Positions 1-8,289 of a stretch of DNA of 45,888 nucleotides are shown here, in pieces. The stretch is from NCBI GenBank assembly GCA_002715505.1, contig PAZF01000015.1:1-45888 (forward strand), written 5' to 3'. Within the stretch, counting starts at the first letter, position 1. Every line of letters starts with the position of its first letter. A program made the translations under genes and the position numbers. A model generated the notes under the pieces. That model was given only the letters and a program-made list of their open reading frames with translations, was not told the DNA's origin and did no database searches. The stretch is from Candidatus Pelagibacterales bacterium (GTDB lineage Bacteria; Pseudomonadota; Alphaproteobacteria; TMED109).

Positions 1-133
1 TTCAAATTTTTTATGCTTAAACTTTTCATTCTATCTTACACCTATCTTACAGTTAATAAAAAGTACAAGGTGTTTTGTGATGATGATTGTAAAAATTGAA
101 AACTTGGTAACCCTATCAGAATATAAAGTTTCA
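1..133. other. Non-coding left edge with short direct repeat
   Basis: No credible gene is visible here. The only structure seen is a 10-nt direct repeat (CTATCTTACA at 31-40 and again at 42-51, separated by one base). The stretch lies downstream of the tRNA-Tyr gene, so it may hold the tRNA's 3' trailer, but no convincing hairpin terminator was seen. Confidence 0.4.
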
Positions 134-219
134 TGGTGGAGGGGGTAGGATTCGAACCTACGTACTCAAATGAGGGCAGATTTACAGTCTGCTGCCTTTA
201 ACCACTCGGCCACCCCTCC
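134..219 (-). tRNA. tRNA-Tyr (GTA)
   Basis: Read on the minus strand, the acceptor stem GGAGGGG (219-213) pairs with CCCCTCC (144-138), followed by discriminator A and an encoded CCA (136-134). The anticodon loop reads CTGTAAA inside a 5-bp stem, giving anticodon GTA. The T-loop TTCGAAC is intact, and the 86-nt length with a long variable arm fits class II tRNA-Tyr. It marks the left boundary of the glycan gene region. Confidence 0.96.
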
Positions 220-436
220 AAATATTGATTTAAAAAATACTAAAACTCTTGCCCACATACTTATGTTTATTACATGCTCAATGCTTTTATCAATTATTAT
301 AAGTTTAAAATCAATTAAAAAACCATATTACTCATTATCTATCTTTAGTAAATAGCTATTTATAATTGAGAAAAATCCTATTAAAAATTTTATTTAGTGT
401 TAATTTAGGGTTATATTATAATGTTAAAATTCTCAA
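220..436. other. Intergenic stretch without a recognisable gene
   Basis: This AT-rich stretch upstream of the phosphatase-superfamily gene at 437 shows no ORF with family character. The open frame that overlaps the tRNA and runs to 355 looks fortuitous, since its first part is tRNA sequence. It presumably carries the promoters for the tRNA (minus) and the gene at 437 (plus), but no clear -35/-10 pair was identified. Confidence 0.4.
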
Positions 437-2035
437 ATGTTGTATAAATCAATTTTTTTAATAGTAGATGCTTTAAGATATGACTTAATTTCTAGTCAAA
501 AAGTTAGAAAAAAACTTTTCCCGGCATTTGATAAAATCATTAAAAGAGGTTTTTTAAAGAAGGCAGTTGCTAATGCTCAATCCACACAATTTGTTTTGCC
601 ATCCTTGTTTTCTTCGTCCTATCCTTTAGATTACGGAGGATATAATTATGGTATTAGGGACAGAAAATCATATATCCAAGATATAAAAAAAAGAAATACA
701 AGAACCTACTTAATGTCAACCTGCAATCAAATGGGAATAGGAAATGGCTATGATAAAGGTTTTGATGAAGTCTATACTACAAATGATTATAGATTAATTA
801 TAGAACACAAGATAAATAGAACCTTGATATACGAAATAAACCTCTTCAAAAAAAAGATAAAAAGCAAACAAGATACTATTCAATTTCTTCAAAAAGAATT
901 TGGAATAACTTTGGATAGAATTATATCTTACAAAAGCCTTAATAATGAATTATGGCCTCCAAAACTTAGAAAAATTAATAATCAAGTTCTTCAAAATAGC
1001 ATTGCAGAAAAAGAACTACTTTTTAAAAAACCAGATATTATTTTAAAGAAAATGCAAAAAGTATCAGGTGGTATGTATTGGCACACTCTAGGTAAAATAA
1101 AATATAATAGCATTTACTTTCAAATAAACAGAGTAATGGTAGCTATTAACTGGCGAGCAAAAAAAATTATTGCGAAACAGAATCTTTGGCCATTTTTTAG
1201 GTTGGGGCATCATGCTGTTATTATTAATGATATTATAGACAGTCTAATAAATAAGATATTAAATATAAAAGAAAAAAGCTGGCATATACATATGCACTTT
1301 ATGGATGTTCATGACCATAGAGCAACTAATAATACTTTAAATCTTATAAAAAGATTTAGATTTTATCCTAAATGGTTAATAGAAAGAATTAGAGGAAATA
1401 TCAAACACAGATTTTTATACGTGGCAGCTACAATGGATTTAGATCAAAATTTAGGAAAACTATTAAATAAACTAGAAGAACATAAAATAATTGATGATAT
1501 GCTATTTTTGATAACTGCTGATCATGCAAGTTATTATCCTGAAAGTCCAAGGAAAAAACTTGACGTAGCACAGAGAACACATTATGAAGACTTAGAAATT
1601 CCATTTATATTAGCCAATACAAAATCAAAGCCTATAGAAAATACTATGTGTGATAGCATGGATATTTGTACAACATTTGTAACTAAATTAGGAATTAAAA
1701 TTGGATCTCGTTATAAAGGTAAAGATATTTGTAGTGAAAAAAAATTTTTTGTTATCTCTGAAAACTGTGGAAGTGGTAACGCCGACATTAAAAGAAGAGA
1801 CGTTTATTTCACAATATCTACAAAAAAATTTAGATTAATGGTTACTCTTAATAAGAAAAAGTTAATTGTAGAAAAACTATTTGATAAATATAAAGATCCA
1901 TTTGAGATTATAAATATAAAAACTCATCAAAGTTATAAAAATGAAATTAATAAGCTTATAAAAATACTATATGAAAATAGAAAAGAAATTTTTAAAATCA
2001 AAGGAATAAAAAAGATTAAACTAATTAATAACTAG
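437..2035 (+). CDS. Alkaline-phosphatase/sulfatase superfamily protein (Thr nucleophile)
   Basis: A 532-residue protein of the alkaline phosphatase superfamily. Visible metal-site candidates are D11 in IVDALRYD, T50 in STQFVLPS, D362-H363 in ITADHAS and H382 in RTHYEDLEIPF, in the order seen in sulfatases and phosphoethanolamine or phosphoglycerol transferases. The formylglycine motif CxPSR of true sulfatases is absent. T50 sits five residues before P55, like the nucleophilic Thr of EptA/MCR-type enzymes (family knowledge). There is no signal peptide and no N-terminal membrane domain, so it is probably cytosolic. It heads the glycan region and converges with the ABC exporter gene, 10 bp away. 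A phospho-group transferase or hydrolase acting on surface glycan or lipid is likely; the substrate is unknown. Confidence 0.7.
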   Translation: MLYKSIFLIVDALRYDLISSQKVRKKLFPAFDKIIKRGFLKKAVANAQSTQFVLPSLFSSSYPLDYGGYNYGIRDRKSYIQDIKKRNTRTYLMSTCNQMGIGNGYDKGFDEVYTTNDYRLIIEHKINRTLIYEINLFKKKIKSKQDTIQFLQKEFGITLDRIISYKSLNNELWPPKLRKINNQVLQNSIAEKELLFKKPDIILKKMQKVSGGMYWHTLGKIKYNSIYFQINRVMVAINWRAKKIIAKQNLWPFFRLGHHAVIINDIIDSLINKILNIKEKSWHIHMHFMDVHDHRATNNTLNLIKRFRFYPKWLIERIRGNIKHRFLYVAATMDLDQNLGKLLNKLEEHKIIDDMLFLITADHASYYPESPRKKLDVAQRTHYEDLEIPFILANTKSKPIENTMCDSMDICTTFVTKLGIKIGSRYKGKDICSEKKFFVISENCGSGNADIKRRDVYFTISTKKFRLMVTLNKKKLIVEKLFDKYKDPFEIINIKTHQSYKNEINKLIKILYENRKEIFKIKGIKKIKLINN

Positions 2036-2045
2036 TCAAATAAAT

Positions 2046-3761
2046 TTATATTTTAATGTAATTGTCACAATATTTTAGTATGCTTTTATCATGAGTAACA
2101 ATAATAATAGTAATTTTTCTAACTTTATTGATTTTTCTCAATGTTTTAAAAATTTCATTAGAATTCTTACTATCAAGACTACTAGTTGGCTCATCTAAAA
2201 TCATAATAGGTCTATTAGAAGCTAAAGCTCTTGTTATATCAAGTCTTTGCAGTTGTCCGCCTGAAAGACCAACACCAGCTTCTCCTAGTTTATAATTATA
2301 TTTATTAGGCAAGCCTATAATAAATTCATGAGCATTTGCAAGTTTAGCTTCTTTTATGCATTTTTGATAACTAATTTTAGCATTAGCAGTAATGTGTTCA
2401 ATTATAGTACCCCTAGTAAAAATTGGTTTTTGATCAATAAAAGAACATTTTGATCTGAGACTATTTACATCAAGAGTTTCTAAATTATACTGATTTAAGT
2501 AAATGTCTCCACTAGATGGTGTCAATAATCTTGGAATCATATTTATGATAGTGGACTTGCCTGTTCCTGAACGTCCAACTAAAGCATTTATTTTCTCACC
2601 TTTAAATATACAAGAAAAGTTTTTAAAAATATTTTTTTCTTTTTTATTGTATTTGAATGCAACTTTTTTAAATTTAATTTCCTTAATAATTTTAGGAGCT
2701 AAAATATTTCCTCTTCTTAACTCTTTTTGTTTTTCTGTATTATTTATTAATTCTATAAGATTTTCGGTCGATACATTAATTTGGAAAAACCTTTGAAATC
2801 CGTAAACTAATGTCTTAAATACTGGCAAAAATCTAGCTAAAAGTATCACAAAGACTCCTAATTTTGCAAGAGGAAAGCCAATATTTACTGCTAATACAAT
2901 TATTGGCACCGCAATAATTATAAGTAATGGCTCTAAGCTAGTATTTGTTATGATATTAATTTTAACTAAACTAATATTTTTTTCAAATTGAGATTCTAAA
3001 ATTTTGTAATTTTTTATTTTTTCTTTAATTATAGTACTGTTTATTTTTATTAATTTAATCGCTAATAATCTGTCTACTAGATTTTGAGAAAATTCATTGC
3101 TTAGTTTAATAATATTTTTTGCATTGGCATGAATAAAAACACTTACTTTTTTTAAAACTAATCCGCTTATGAATATTAAAAGAAATACTAGAATTGTTGC
3201 TTTCATAGAAATAATACTCATCAAAAATAAATATGAGATTATGAAAATAAATCCTGTCAACTGTTCTATAGGGAAAATTGTGGCAACTGCTACTTTCTCA
3301 ACTTCAGTATTTATAATATAATTATATTTTCCAGTACTGTAGTTTTTTACAAAGTAATAATCTTGATTTAAAAAATTTGTAAATAATAATTTTCTCAATG
3401 ACAATATTACTTTGAATCTAATTTCTTCTATTATATAGCCTTTAAAAAAATTTAAAACTTGTCTAATAATAATTATTAATATTGTAATAAAAGTCACTAC
3501 TACAATATCAACCCTAATACCTATAAATTCAAAAATTTTTGTTAAAATTTTCCAGGAATTTGTGTCAGGAATATTTCCATTTTCTGCTCCTAGAATATAT
3601 TCTGCAATAGGAATTAATATACCAATTCCTACTGCATCTAGAGCAGCAGTTAATAGAGTTAAAAAAATTACTACAATAAACTTGCTATTAGATAGCTTAG
3701 TTTTATTTAATATAAATTTATAATTTTTATATGTTTCTTGTATTTTTTTTTTACTAATCAT
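2046..3761 (-). CDS. ABC transporter, fused permease and ATPase (glycan/lipid exporter type)
   Basis: A 571-residue half-transporter with an N-terminal membrane domain (hydrophobic helices at about 28-55, 85-110, 165-205 and 275-315) and a C-terminal ATPase. Walker A GRSGTGKST (396-404), signature LSGGQ (499-503) and Walker B IMILDEP (D523, E524) are intact, and an H-loop histidine follows in VTHD. The architecture matches MsbA/PglK-type exporters that flip lipid-linked sugars or lipids as homodimers. Its position beside a nonulosonate synthase and a carbamoyltransferase suggests flipping of a surface glycan intermediate (inference). It is transcribed in the same direction as the PseI-like gene, with a 129-nt gap. 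Confidence 0.85.
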   Translation of the reverse strand: MISKKKIQETYKNYKFILNKTKLSNSKFIVVIFLTLLTAALDAVGIGILIPIAEYILGAENGNIPDTNSWKILTKIFEFIGIRVDIVVVTFITILIIIIRQVLNFFKGYIIEEIRFKVILSLRKLLFTNFLNQDYYFVKNYSTGKYNYIINTEVEKVAVATIFPIEQLTGFIFIISYLFLMSIISMKATILVFLLIFISGLVLKKVSVFIHANAKNIIKLSNEFSQNLVDRLLAIKLIKINSTIIKEKIKNYKILESQFEKNISLVKINIITNTSLEPLLIIIAVPIIVLAVNIGFPLAKLGVFVILLARFLPVFKTLVYGFQRFFQINVSTENLIELINNTEKQKELRRGNILAPKIIKEIKFKKVAFKYNKKEKNIFKNFSCIFKGEKINALVGRSGTGKSTIINMIPRLLTPSSGDIYLNQYNLETLDVNSLRSKCSFIDQKPIFTRGTIIEHITANAKISYQKCIKEAKLANAHEFIIGLPNKYNYKLGEAGVGLSGGQLQRLDITRALASNRPIMILDEPTSSLDSKNSNEIFKTLRKINKVRKITIIIVTHDKSILKYCDNYIKI

Positions 3762-3890
3762 TTAAATCAATTATTAAAGATAAAAGGGAACTCTTTTATT
3801 TAATTTTTTATGTTTAAATTTTTATAATTTTTTTTCATTATATAATTGTATAAGATATACTGTCGTCAGTTACAATATTAATAAAATATC

Positions 3891-4946
3891 TTACTTCAAT
3901 GTGAAATGATTGAAAGTTACACGATCACCTTTTTTTGCATCTAGCAAACACTTGCTTCCAATAACATTTTTATAATATTTTGGAGGTAATCCCAAGCCTG
4001 GCCTTATTCTCCTAACGTGTAACTTAGTAATTATTTCTCCTTTTTTTATATCATCAACAAAATATAAAGATCTTCTGAATGATTTATTTTGTGTTTCTAC
4101 ATTAGAGCGAATATTATTTTTTGTTCCAAGAGCAGAAAATGCTAAATTAATGTCTTTTATTAACTTTACTAATTCATGAGGTTCTAATGAAAATGGGCTG
4201 TCTACTCCTCCGTCTTTTCTAGACAGAGTAAAATGCTTCTCTATTAATGGCGCGCCTAAAGAAGTAGCTACCAAGCTTGCTGTATTTCCGAGAGTATGAT
4301 CAGACAAGCCTACATGGACATTAAATTCTTTTTTAAGCTTTAAAATTGCCTGTATATTTGCTTCTTTTAGAGGAGTAGGGTAACTACTTATACAATGAAA
4401 AATTGCTATTTTTGTACAACCATTTGCCTTAGCTGTATCAATTGCTTCTCTAATTTCATTTAAGGATGCCATTCCTGTAGACATAAGAATAGGTTTTTTT
4501 GTTTTAGCTATATAAGAAATTAATGGTAAATCTACTATTTCAAAGGATGCAATTTTGTAAGCTGGCGAGTTCAAATTTTTTAATAAATCAACTGCGCTTT
4601 CGTCAAAAGGTGAAGAAAAAATAGTAATACCTAAGTTATTGGCATAATCAAATAGTTCTTTATGCCATTCAAAAGGAGTAAAAGCCTCAGTGTAAAGGTC
4701 GTATAAAGTACGTCCCTTCCATAAACCATCATTAAATATAAAATCATCTGATGAATGTTTTATTGTCATGGTATCTGGAGTATATGTTTGTATTTTAACA
4801 GCGTCGGCACCAGCATTCTTTGCGGCTTTTATGGTTTCTTTGGCTCTTTTTATAGATCCATTATGGTTAGCGGAAATTTCCGCAATTATATATGGAGGTG
4901 ATTTTACTGAAATCTCTCTTCCATCTATAGAAAAATCATGCTTCAT
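3891..4946 (-). CDS. pseI: Pseudaminic/nonulosonic acid synthase (PseI/NeuB family)
   Basis: A 351-residue NeuB-family synthase that condenses phosphoenolpyruvate with a 6-deoxy-hexosamine to form a nine-carbon sugar acid. The N-terminal TIM barrel begins with IIAEISANHNGS and carries KIQTYTPDTMT and GLWKGRTLYDLY, which resemble PseI (pseudaminic acid) more than sialic-acid NeuB. VGLSDHT and EKHFTLSRKDGGVDSPFSLE are also present. A C-terminal SAF (antifreeze-like) domain spans about 290-350. The other pathway genes (pseB, C, H, G, F) are not in this window, so they must lie elsewhere, or the gene is a remnant of a larger locus. Legionaminic or another nonulosonate is an alternative product. 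Confidence 0.85.
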   Translation of the reverse strand: MKHDFSIDGREISVKSPPYIIAEISANHNGSIKRAKETIKAAKNAGADAVKIQTYTPDTMTIKHSSDDFIFNDGLWKGRTLYDLYTEAFTPFEWHKELFDYANNLGITIFSSPFDESAVDLLKNLNSPAYKIASFEIVDLPLISYIAKTKKPILMSTGMASLNEIREAIDTAKANGCTKIAIFHCISSYPTPLKEANIQAILKLKKEFNVHVGLSDHTLGNTASLVATSLGAPLIEKHFTLSRKDGGVDSPFSLEPHELVKLIKDINLAFSALGTKNNIRSNVETQNKSFRRSLYFVDDIKKGEIITKLHVRRIRPGLGLPPKYYKNVIGSKCLLDAKKGDRVTFNHFTLK

Positions 4947-5129
4947 TAATATACAACCGATACTTTTTGCAATATGAATTTTTTCAATATTACTACCTTC
5001 TAGATTTACATATGATCGTTATTAAAAAAATTAATATATTGAATAAATTATATATAAAAAAAGCAATGTTTCCATAATAATTGATTTTAAAATACAAATA
5101 AATAAATAGTTGTAAGAATAAGATATCTA

Positions 5130-5375
5130 ATGTATTTAGTACTCATGATAGTTAAAAGCAAATATACTTATAAAAGTATAAATCTATTTTTTTTTAACAT
5201 TATTAGCTCAGTAATACTATTTTTAGTATATTTTTTTACTATTGTTAGCACAGGATTAATAATGAAAATTTTAAAAAGAGATCCTATGAAAAGAAAATTT
5301 GATAAAGACTCAAAATCTTATTGGATTAAAATAAACAACAATACGAAAAAATTTAATCTTAGAGATCAGTATTAA
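5130..5375 (+). CDS. Short SxtJ-like membrane protein, probably N-terminally truncated
   Basis: An 81-residue protein with one hydrophobic stretch (about 20-48) followed by KILKRDPMKRKFDKDSKSYW. That tail closely resembles the C-terminal end of SxtJ-family proteins, which usually precede NodU-type carbamoyltransferases (family recognition by eye). SxtJ proteins are usually about 130 residues with more hydrophobic sequence. Here an in-frame stop at 5103-5105 closes the frame just upstream, so the N-terminal third seems missing. It lies on the same strand as the carbamoyltransferase, consistent with the usual pairing. It may be a decayed or a minimal functional form. Confidence 0.6.
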   Translation: MYLVLMIVKSKYTYKSINLFFFNIISSVILFLVYFFTIVSTGLIMKILKRDPMKRKFDKDSKSYWIKINNNTKKFNLRDQY

Positions 5376-5416
5376 TTATTATGATAAATTCGATTAATTT
5401 TCTTAAAATTTAATAG

Positions 5417-5527
5417 ATGAATAAAAGATACGAACTATTAAACTTTTTATTGTTTAGAAATAAACTTTTCCATATGCCTATTGCAACATGTAAATTTTTT
5501 TCTAACCAACCTAATATAAATTTTTAG
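5417..5527 (+). pseudogene. Possible DUF5989 remnant (36-codon ORF)
   Basis: A 36-codon ORF lies between the SxtJ-like gene and the carbamoyltransferase, ending 11 nt before the latter's start. Its first part, YELLNFLLFRNKLFHMPI, resembles the start of DUF5989 proteins, about 50-residue single-helix proteins that accompany SxtJ and NodU-type carbamoyltransferases. The expected hydrophobic helix and serine-rich tail do not follow; the sequence turns hydrophilic after residue 23 and stops. This suggests a decayed partner gene. The resemblance is short and judged by eye, so chance cannot be excluded. Confidence 0.3.
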
Positions 5528-5538
5528 TTATAGGATAT

Positions 5539-7377
5539 ATGAAAATATTAGGTATATCATCTTTCTATCATGACAGCGCTGCTTCCCTAATAGCAAACGG
5601 AAAAATAATATCTGCTGTTCAGGAAGAAAGATTTACTAGAGTAAAGCATGATGCTAGTTTCCCTAAAAATGCTATAAAGTTTTGTTTAGAATATTCAAAA
5701 TTAAATGCCAGTGATATAGATTATTTTTGTTTTTACGAAAAACCCTATCTTAAATTTGAAAGGCTTTTAGAAACCTACTTTTCTTTTGCACCTTACGGCT
5801 TTAAAAGTTTTAGGACTGCCATGCCAATTTGGGTAAAAGAAAAGCTTTTTCAAAAAAGAAATTTAGTTAATGAGTTAATTAAATTAGGTGCAAAAAAAGA
5901 TACAGCGAACAAAGTTTTATTTTCAGAACACCACCTAAGCCATGCTGCATCAGCTTTTTATCCCTCTCCTTACGAAGAAGCAGCTATTTTAACTTTAGAT
6001 GGGGTAGGAGAATGGGCAACTTCGACCATAGGAATTGGAAATAAGAAAAACCAAATACGCATAGAAAAGGAAATTCATTTTCCTCACTCCTTAGGATTAC
6101 TATATTCCGCCTTTACTTATTATACAGGATTCAAGGTTAATTCTGGAGAATATAAATTAATGGGCTTAGCTCCTTATGGAGATCCTATTTTTGTAGATAA
6201 AATATTTGACAATTTATTAGACGTAAAATCAGATGGCTCTTTTAGGCTAAGTCAAAAGTATTTTGACTACTGTACAGGATTAAAAATGATTAATCATAAA
6301 TTTGAAAATCTGTTTGGCGAAAGGTCAAGAAAAGAAGGGCAGCCTATTACAAAGTTTTATATGAATGTTGCTGCATCAATCCAAAAAGTTTTAGAATATA
6401 CTGTCTTAAAAATTTGTAAAAATATTAGAAAAGAAACGGGACAAAAATATTTGTGTATGGCAGGAGGAGTAGCTCTAAACTGTGTAATAAATGGAAAGAT
6501 TGTAAAAGAGGGAATTTTTGATGATATTTGGATACAGCCTGCAGCCGGAGATGCTGGAGGAGCACTTGGCGCTGCATTATTGAGTTATTATGAAAAATGT
6601 AGAACAATAAGAAAAAACAGTAATTTATCAAAAGATCATATGAAAGGAAGTCTGCTAGGACCTTCTTATAATAACAAAGAAATCAATAAAGAACTAGAAA
6701 AAGTAGGAGCTAAAGCTAAGAATTATTCAATTGATAATATAGTTAAACTTACCACTGATGCTTTAGCCAATCAAAAAATAGTTGGGTGGTTTCAAGGTAA
6801 TATGGAGTTTGGGCCTAGAGCTTTAGGAAATAGATCAATAATAGCAGACCCTAGATCTTCCAAGATGCAAAAAAACTTAAATCTAAGTATAAAATTCAGG
6901 GAAAATTTTAGACCATTTGCTCCCTCAATTCTAGAAGATAAATTACCAGAATGGTTTGAATTAGAAAATATTAGTCCATATATGCTGTTAGTTTTAAATC
7001 TAAATAAGTCAAAACTTAAAAAAATTAAAAATCGTAACTTTAATGATTTACACGAATTATTAGCCCAAAAAAGATCTGTAGTTCCAGCAATTACTCATGT
7101 AGATAATAGCGCCAGAGTACAAACTGTAAATAAAGAAACTAATCCTCTCTATTATAAACTTATAAAAAGCTTTTATAATAAAACAAAGTGTCCTATTTTG
7201 ATTAATACTAGCTTTAATATAAGAAGTGAGCCAATAGTTTGCTCTCCAACTGATGCATTTAAATGTTTTATGGGAACAGATATGGATGTTTTGGTTGTAG
7301 GAAACTATATTATGTACAAAAATCTACAAAATAAAAATCTCTTGAAAGATTATAGAGAGTCATTTGAACTAGATTAA
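5539..7377 (+). CDS. O-carbamoyltransferase, NodU/CmcH/TobZ family
   Basis: A 612-residue carbamoyltransferase that moves a carbamoyl group from carbamoyl phosphate to a hydroxyl of a sugar or secondary metabolite. The N-terminal Kae1-like domain starts MKILGISSFYHDSAAS (H11, D12). It has the histidine motif EHHLSHAASAFYPSP (H131, H132, H135) and the LDGVGEWA phosphate loop near 153. The C-terminal domain contains FGPRALGNRSIIADPR and RENFRPFAPSI, typical of the family, and the length is standard. In this setting (PseI, O-antigen ligase) the acceptor is probably a surface glycan sugar, as with carbamoylated nonulosonates or O-antigen residues. That assignment is inference. Confidence 0.9.
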   Translation: MKILGISSFYHDSAASLIANGKIISAVQEERFTRVKHDASFPKNAIKFCLEYSKLNASDIDYFCFYEKPYLKFERLLETYFSFAPYGFKSFRTAMPIWVKEKLFQKRNLVNELIKLGAKKDTANKVLFSEHHLSHAASAFYPSPYEEAAILTLDGVGEWATSTIGIGNKKNQIRIEKEIHFPHSLGLLYSAFTYYTGFKVNSGEYKLMGLAPYGDPIFVDKIFDNLLDVKSDGSFRLSQKYFDYCTGLKMINHKFENLFGERSRKEGQPITKFYMNVAASIQKVLEYTVLKICKNIRKETGQKYLCMAGGVALNCVINGKIVKEGIFDDIWIQPAAGDAGGALGAALLSYYEKCRTIRKNSNLSKDHMKGSLLGPSYNNKEINKELEKVGAKAKNYSIDNIVKLTTDALANQKIVGWFQGNMEFGPRALGNRSIIADPRSSKMQKNLNLSIKFRENFRPFAPSILEDKLPEWFELENISPYMLLVLNLNKSKLKKIKNRNFNDLHELLAQKRSVVPAITHVDNSARVQTVNKETNPLYYKLIKSFYNKTKCPILINTSFNIRSEPIVCSPTDAFKCFMGTDMDVLVVGNYIMYKNLQNKNLLKDYRESFELD

Positions 7378-7467
7378 CTCATTTTTTTATTAAATATTTA
7401 TTACTAAAAAAAAATTTTAAATTATAAATAATTAATGTAATGTATATTTTTTATATTTAAGCATGCA

Positions 7468-8280
7468 ATGAAGATAGAATATTTTAATAATCAAAATATA
7501 GATAGCTTTTTAATTGATTTAATACATAGTTGTTTAGATAAGACAGTTTCCTTAAAAGATAATTGGGTTAAAAATAAAGAGGATGGAACACCAGTAACAA
7601 ATTTAGATTTAGCTTTAGATAATTTAATTTTTGATGGACTTAGTTCTCTGAAATATAAAATACCAATAGTCAGTGAAGAAAGAAAACATTCAGAAGATGT
7701 TTATAAAAATCAAATTTATTGGATAGTAGATCCTTTAGACGGGACAAGAAGTTATGTAAATGGAAAAGAAGAATATACTATAAATATAGCACTAATTTAT
7801 AATCACCTTCCTATAATAGGGTTAATAGCACATCCTCCCTCAAAAAAGGTATGGTATGCTAGATTAAATAATTTAAGAATATTTACTGACAGAATAGAAC
7901 AGGATAAAGCTAAAATTAAAAATATTAATAATGAATTTAATATTATTATATCTAAGGAAAATCAAACAATTTTAAATAATTACATAGAACTTTTCAAAAA
8001 TAGGAAAATTATCAAAATTTCTTCATCTTTAAAATTCTGTAAACTAGCAGAAAACCATGCTTACTTATATCCTAGATTTTCAAGGATAAGTAAATGGGAT
8101 ATAGCAGCAGGACACGCAATTTTAAATGCTGCGGGAGGTAAAATATATGGACTTGATAAGGAAAATTTAACATACAATAACAATGGCTCAAGAACACAGC
8201 CTTTTTTTGCGGTTTCTGATATTAAATATAAAAAAATAATATTCGATAATTATGATAAATTAATGCAAAGCAACTCTTAA
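7468..8280 (+). CDS. Inositol-monophosphatase family protein, CysQ-like
   Basis: A 270-residue Mg-dependent phosphatase of the IMPase/FBPase superfamily. Key elements are DGTPVTNLDLALDN, SEER (metal ligand Glu), WIVDPLDGTRSYVNG (the DPxDGT metal and catalytic motif) and WDIAAGHAILNAAGGKIYG near the C-terminus. The DGTRSYVNG spacing resembles CysQ, the 3'(2'),5'-bisphosphate nucleotidase that removes pAp formed by sulfate assimilation or sulfotransferases. A sugar-phosphate or inositol phosphatase in the glycan pathway is the alternative. It lies in line with the carbamoyltransferase (90-nt gap) and 9 nt ahead of the O-antigen ligase gene. Confidence 0.8.
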   Translation: MKIEYFNNQNIDSFLIDLIHSCLDKTVSLKDNWVKNKEDGTPVTNLDLALDNLIFDGLSSLKYKIPIVSEERKHSEDVYKNQIYWIVDPLDGTRSYVNGKEEYTINIALIYNHLPIIGLIAHPPSKKVWYARLNNLRIFTDRIEQDKAKIKNINNEFNIIISKENQTILNNYIELFKNRKIIKISSSLKFCKLAENHAYLYPRFSRISKWDIAAGHAILNAAGGKIYGLDKENLTYNNNGSRTQPFFAVSDIKYKKIIFDNYDKLMQSNS

Positions 8281-8289
8281 AAAAAAGCT

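Noticed and set aside
170-355. 61-codon ORF on plus strand overlapping tRNA-Tyr
   Set aside because: Its first third is antisense tRNA sequence and the rest is low-complexity AT-rich; no protein family character.
437-2035. Annotation as a true sulfatase
   Set aside because: The CxPSR formylglycine motif is missing; a Thr nucleophile is more likely, so only the superfamily was named.
3780-3800. Hairpin ATAAAAG/CTTTTAT between the ABC exporter and the PseI-like gene
   Set aside because: Weak seven-pair AT stem without a clean U-tract on the relevant minus strand; not listed as a terminator.
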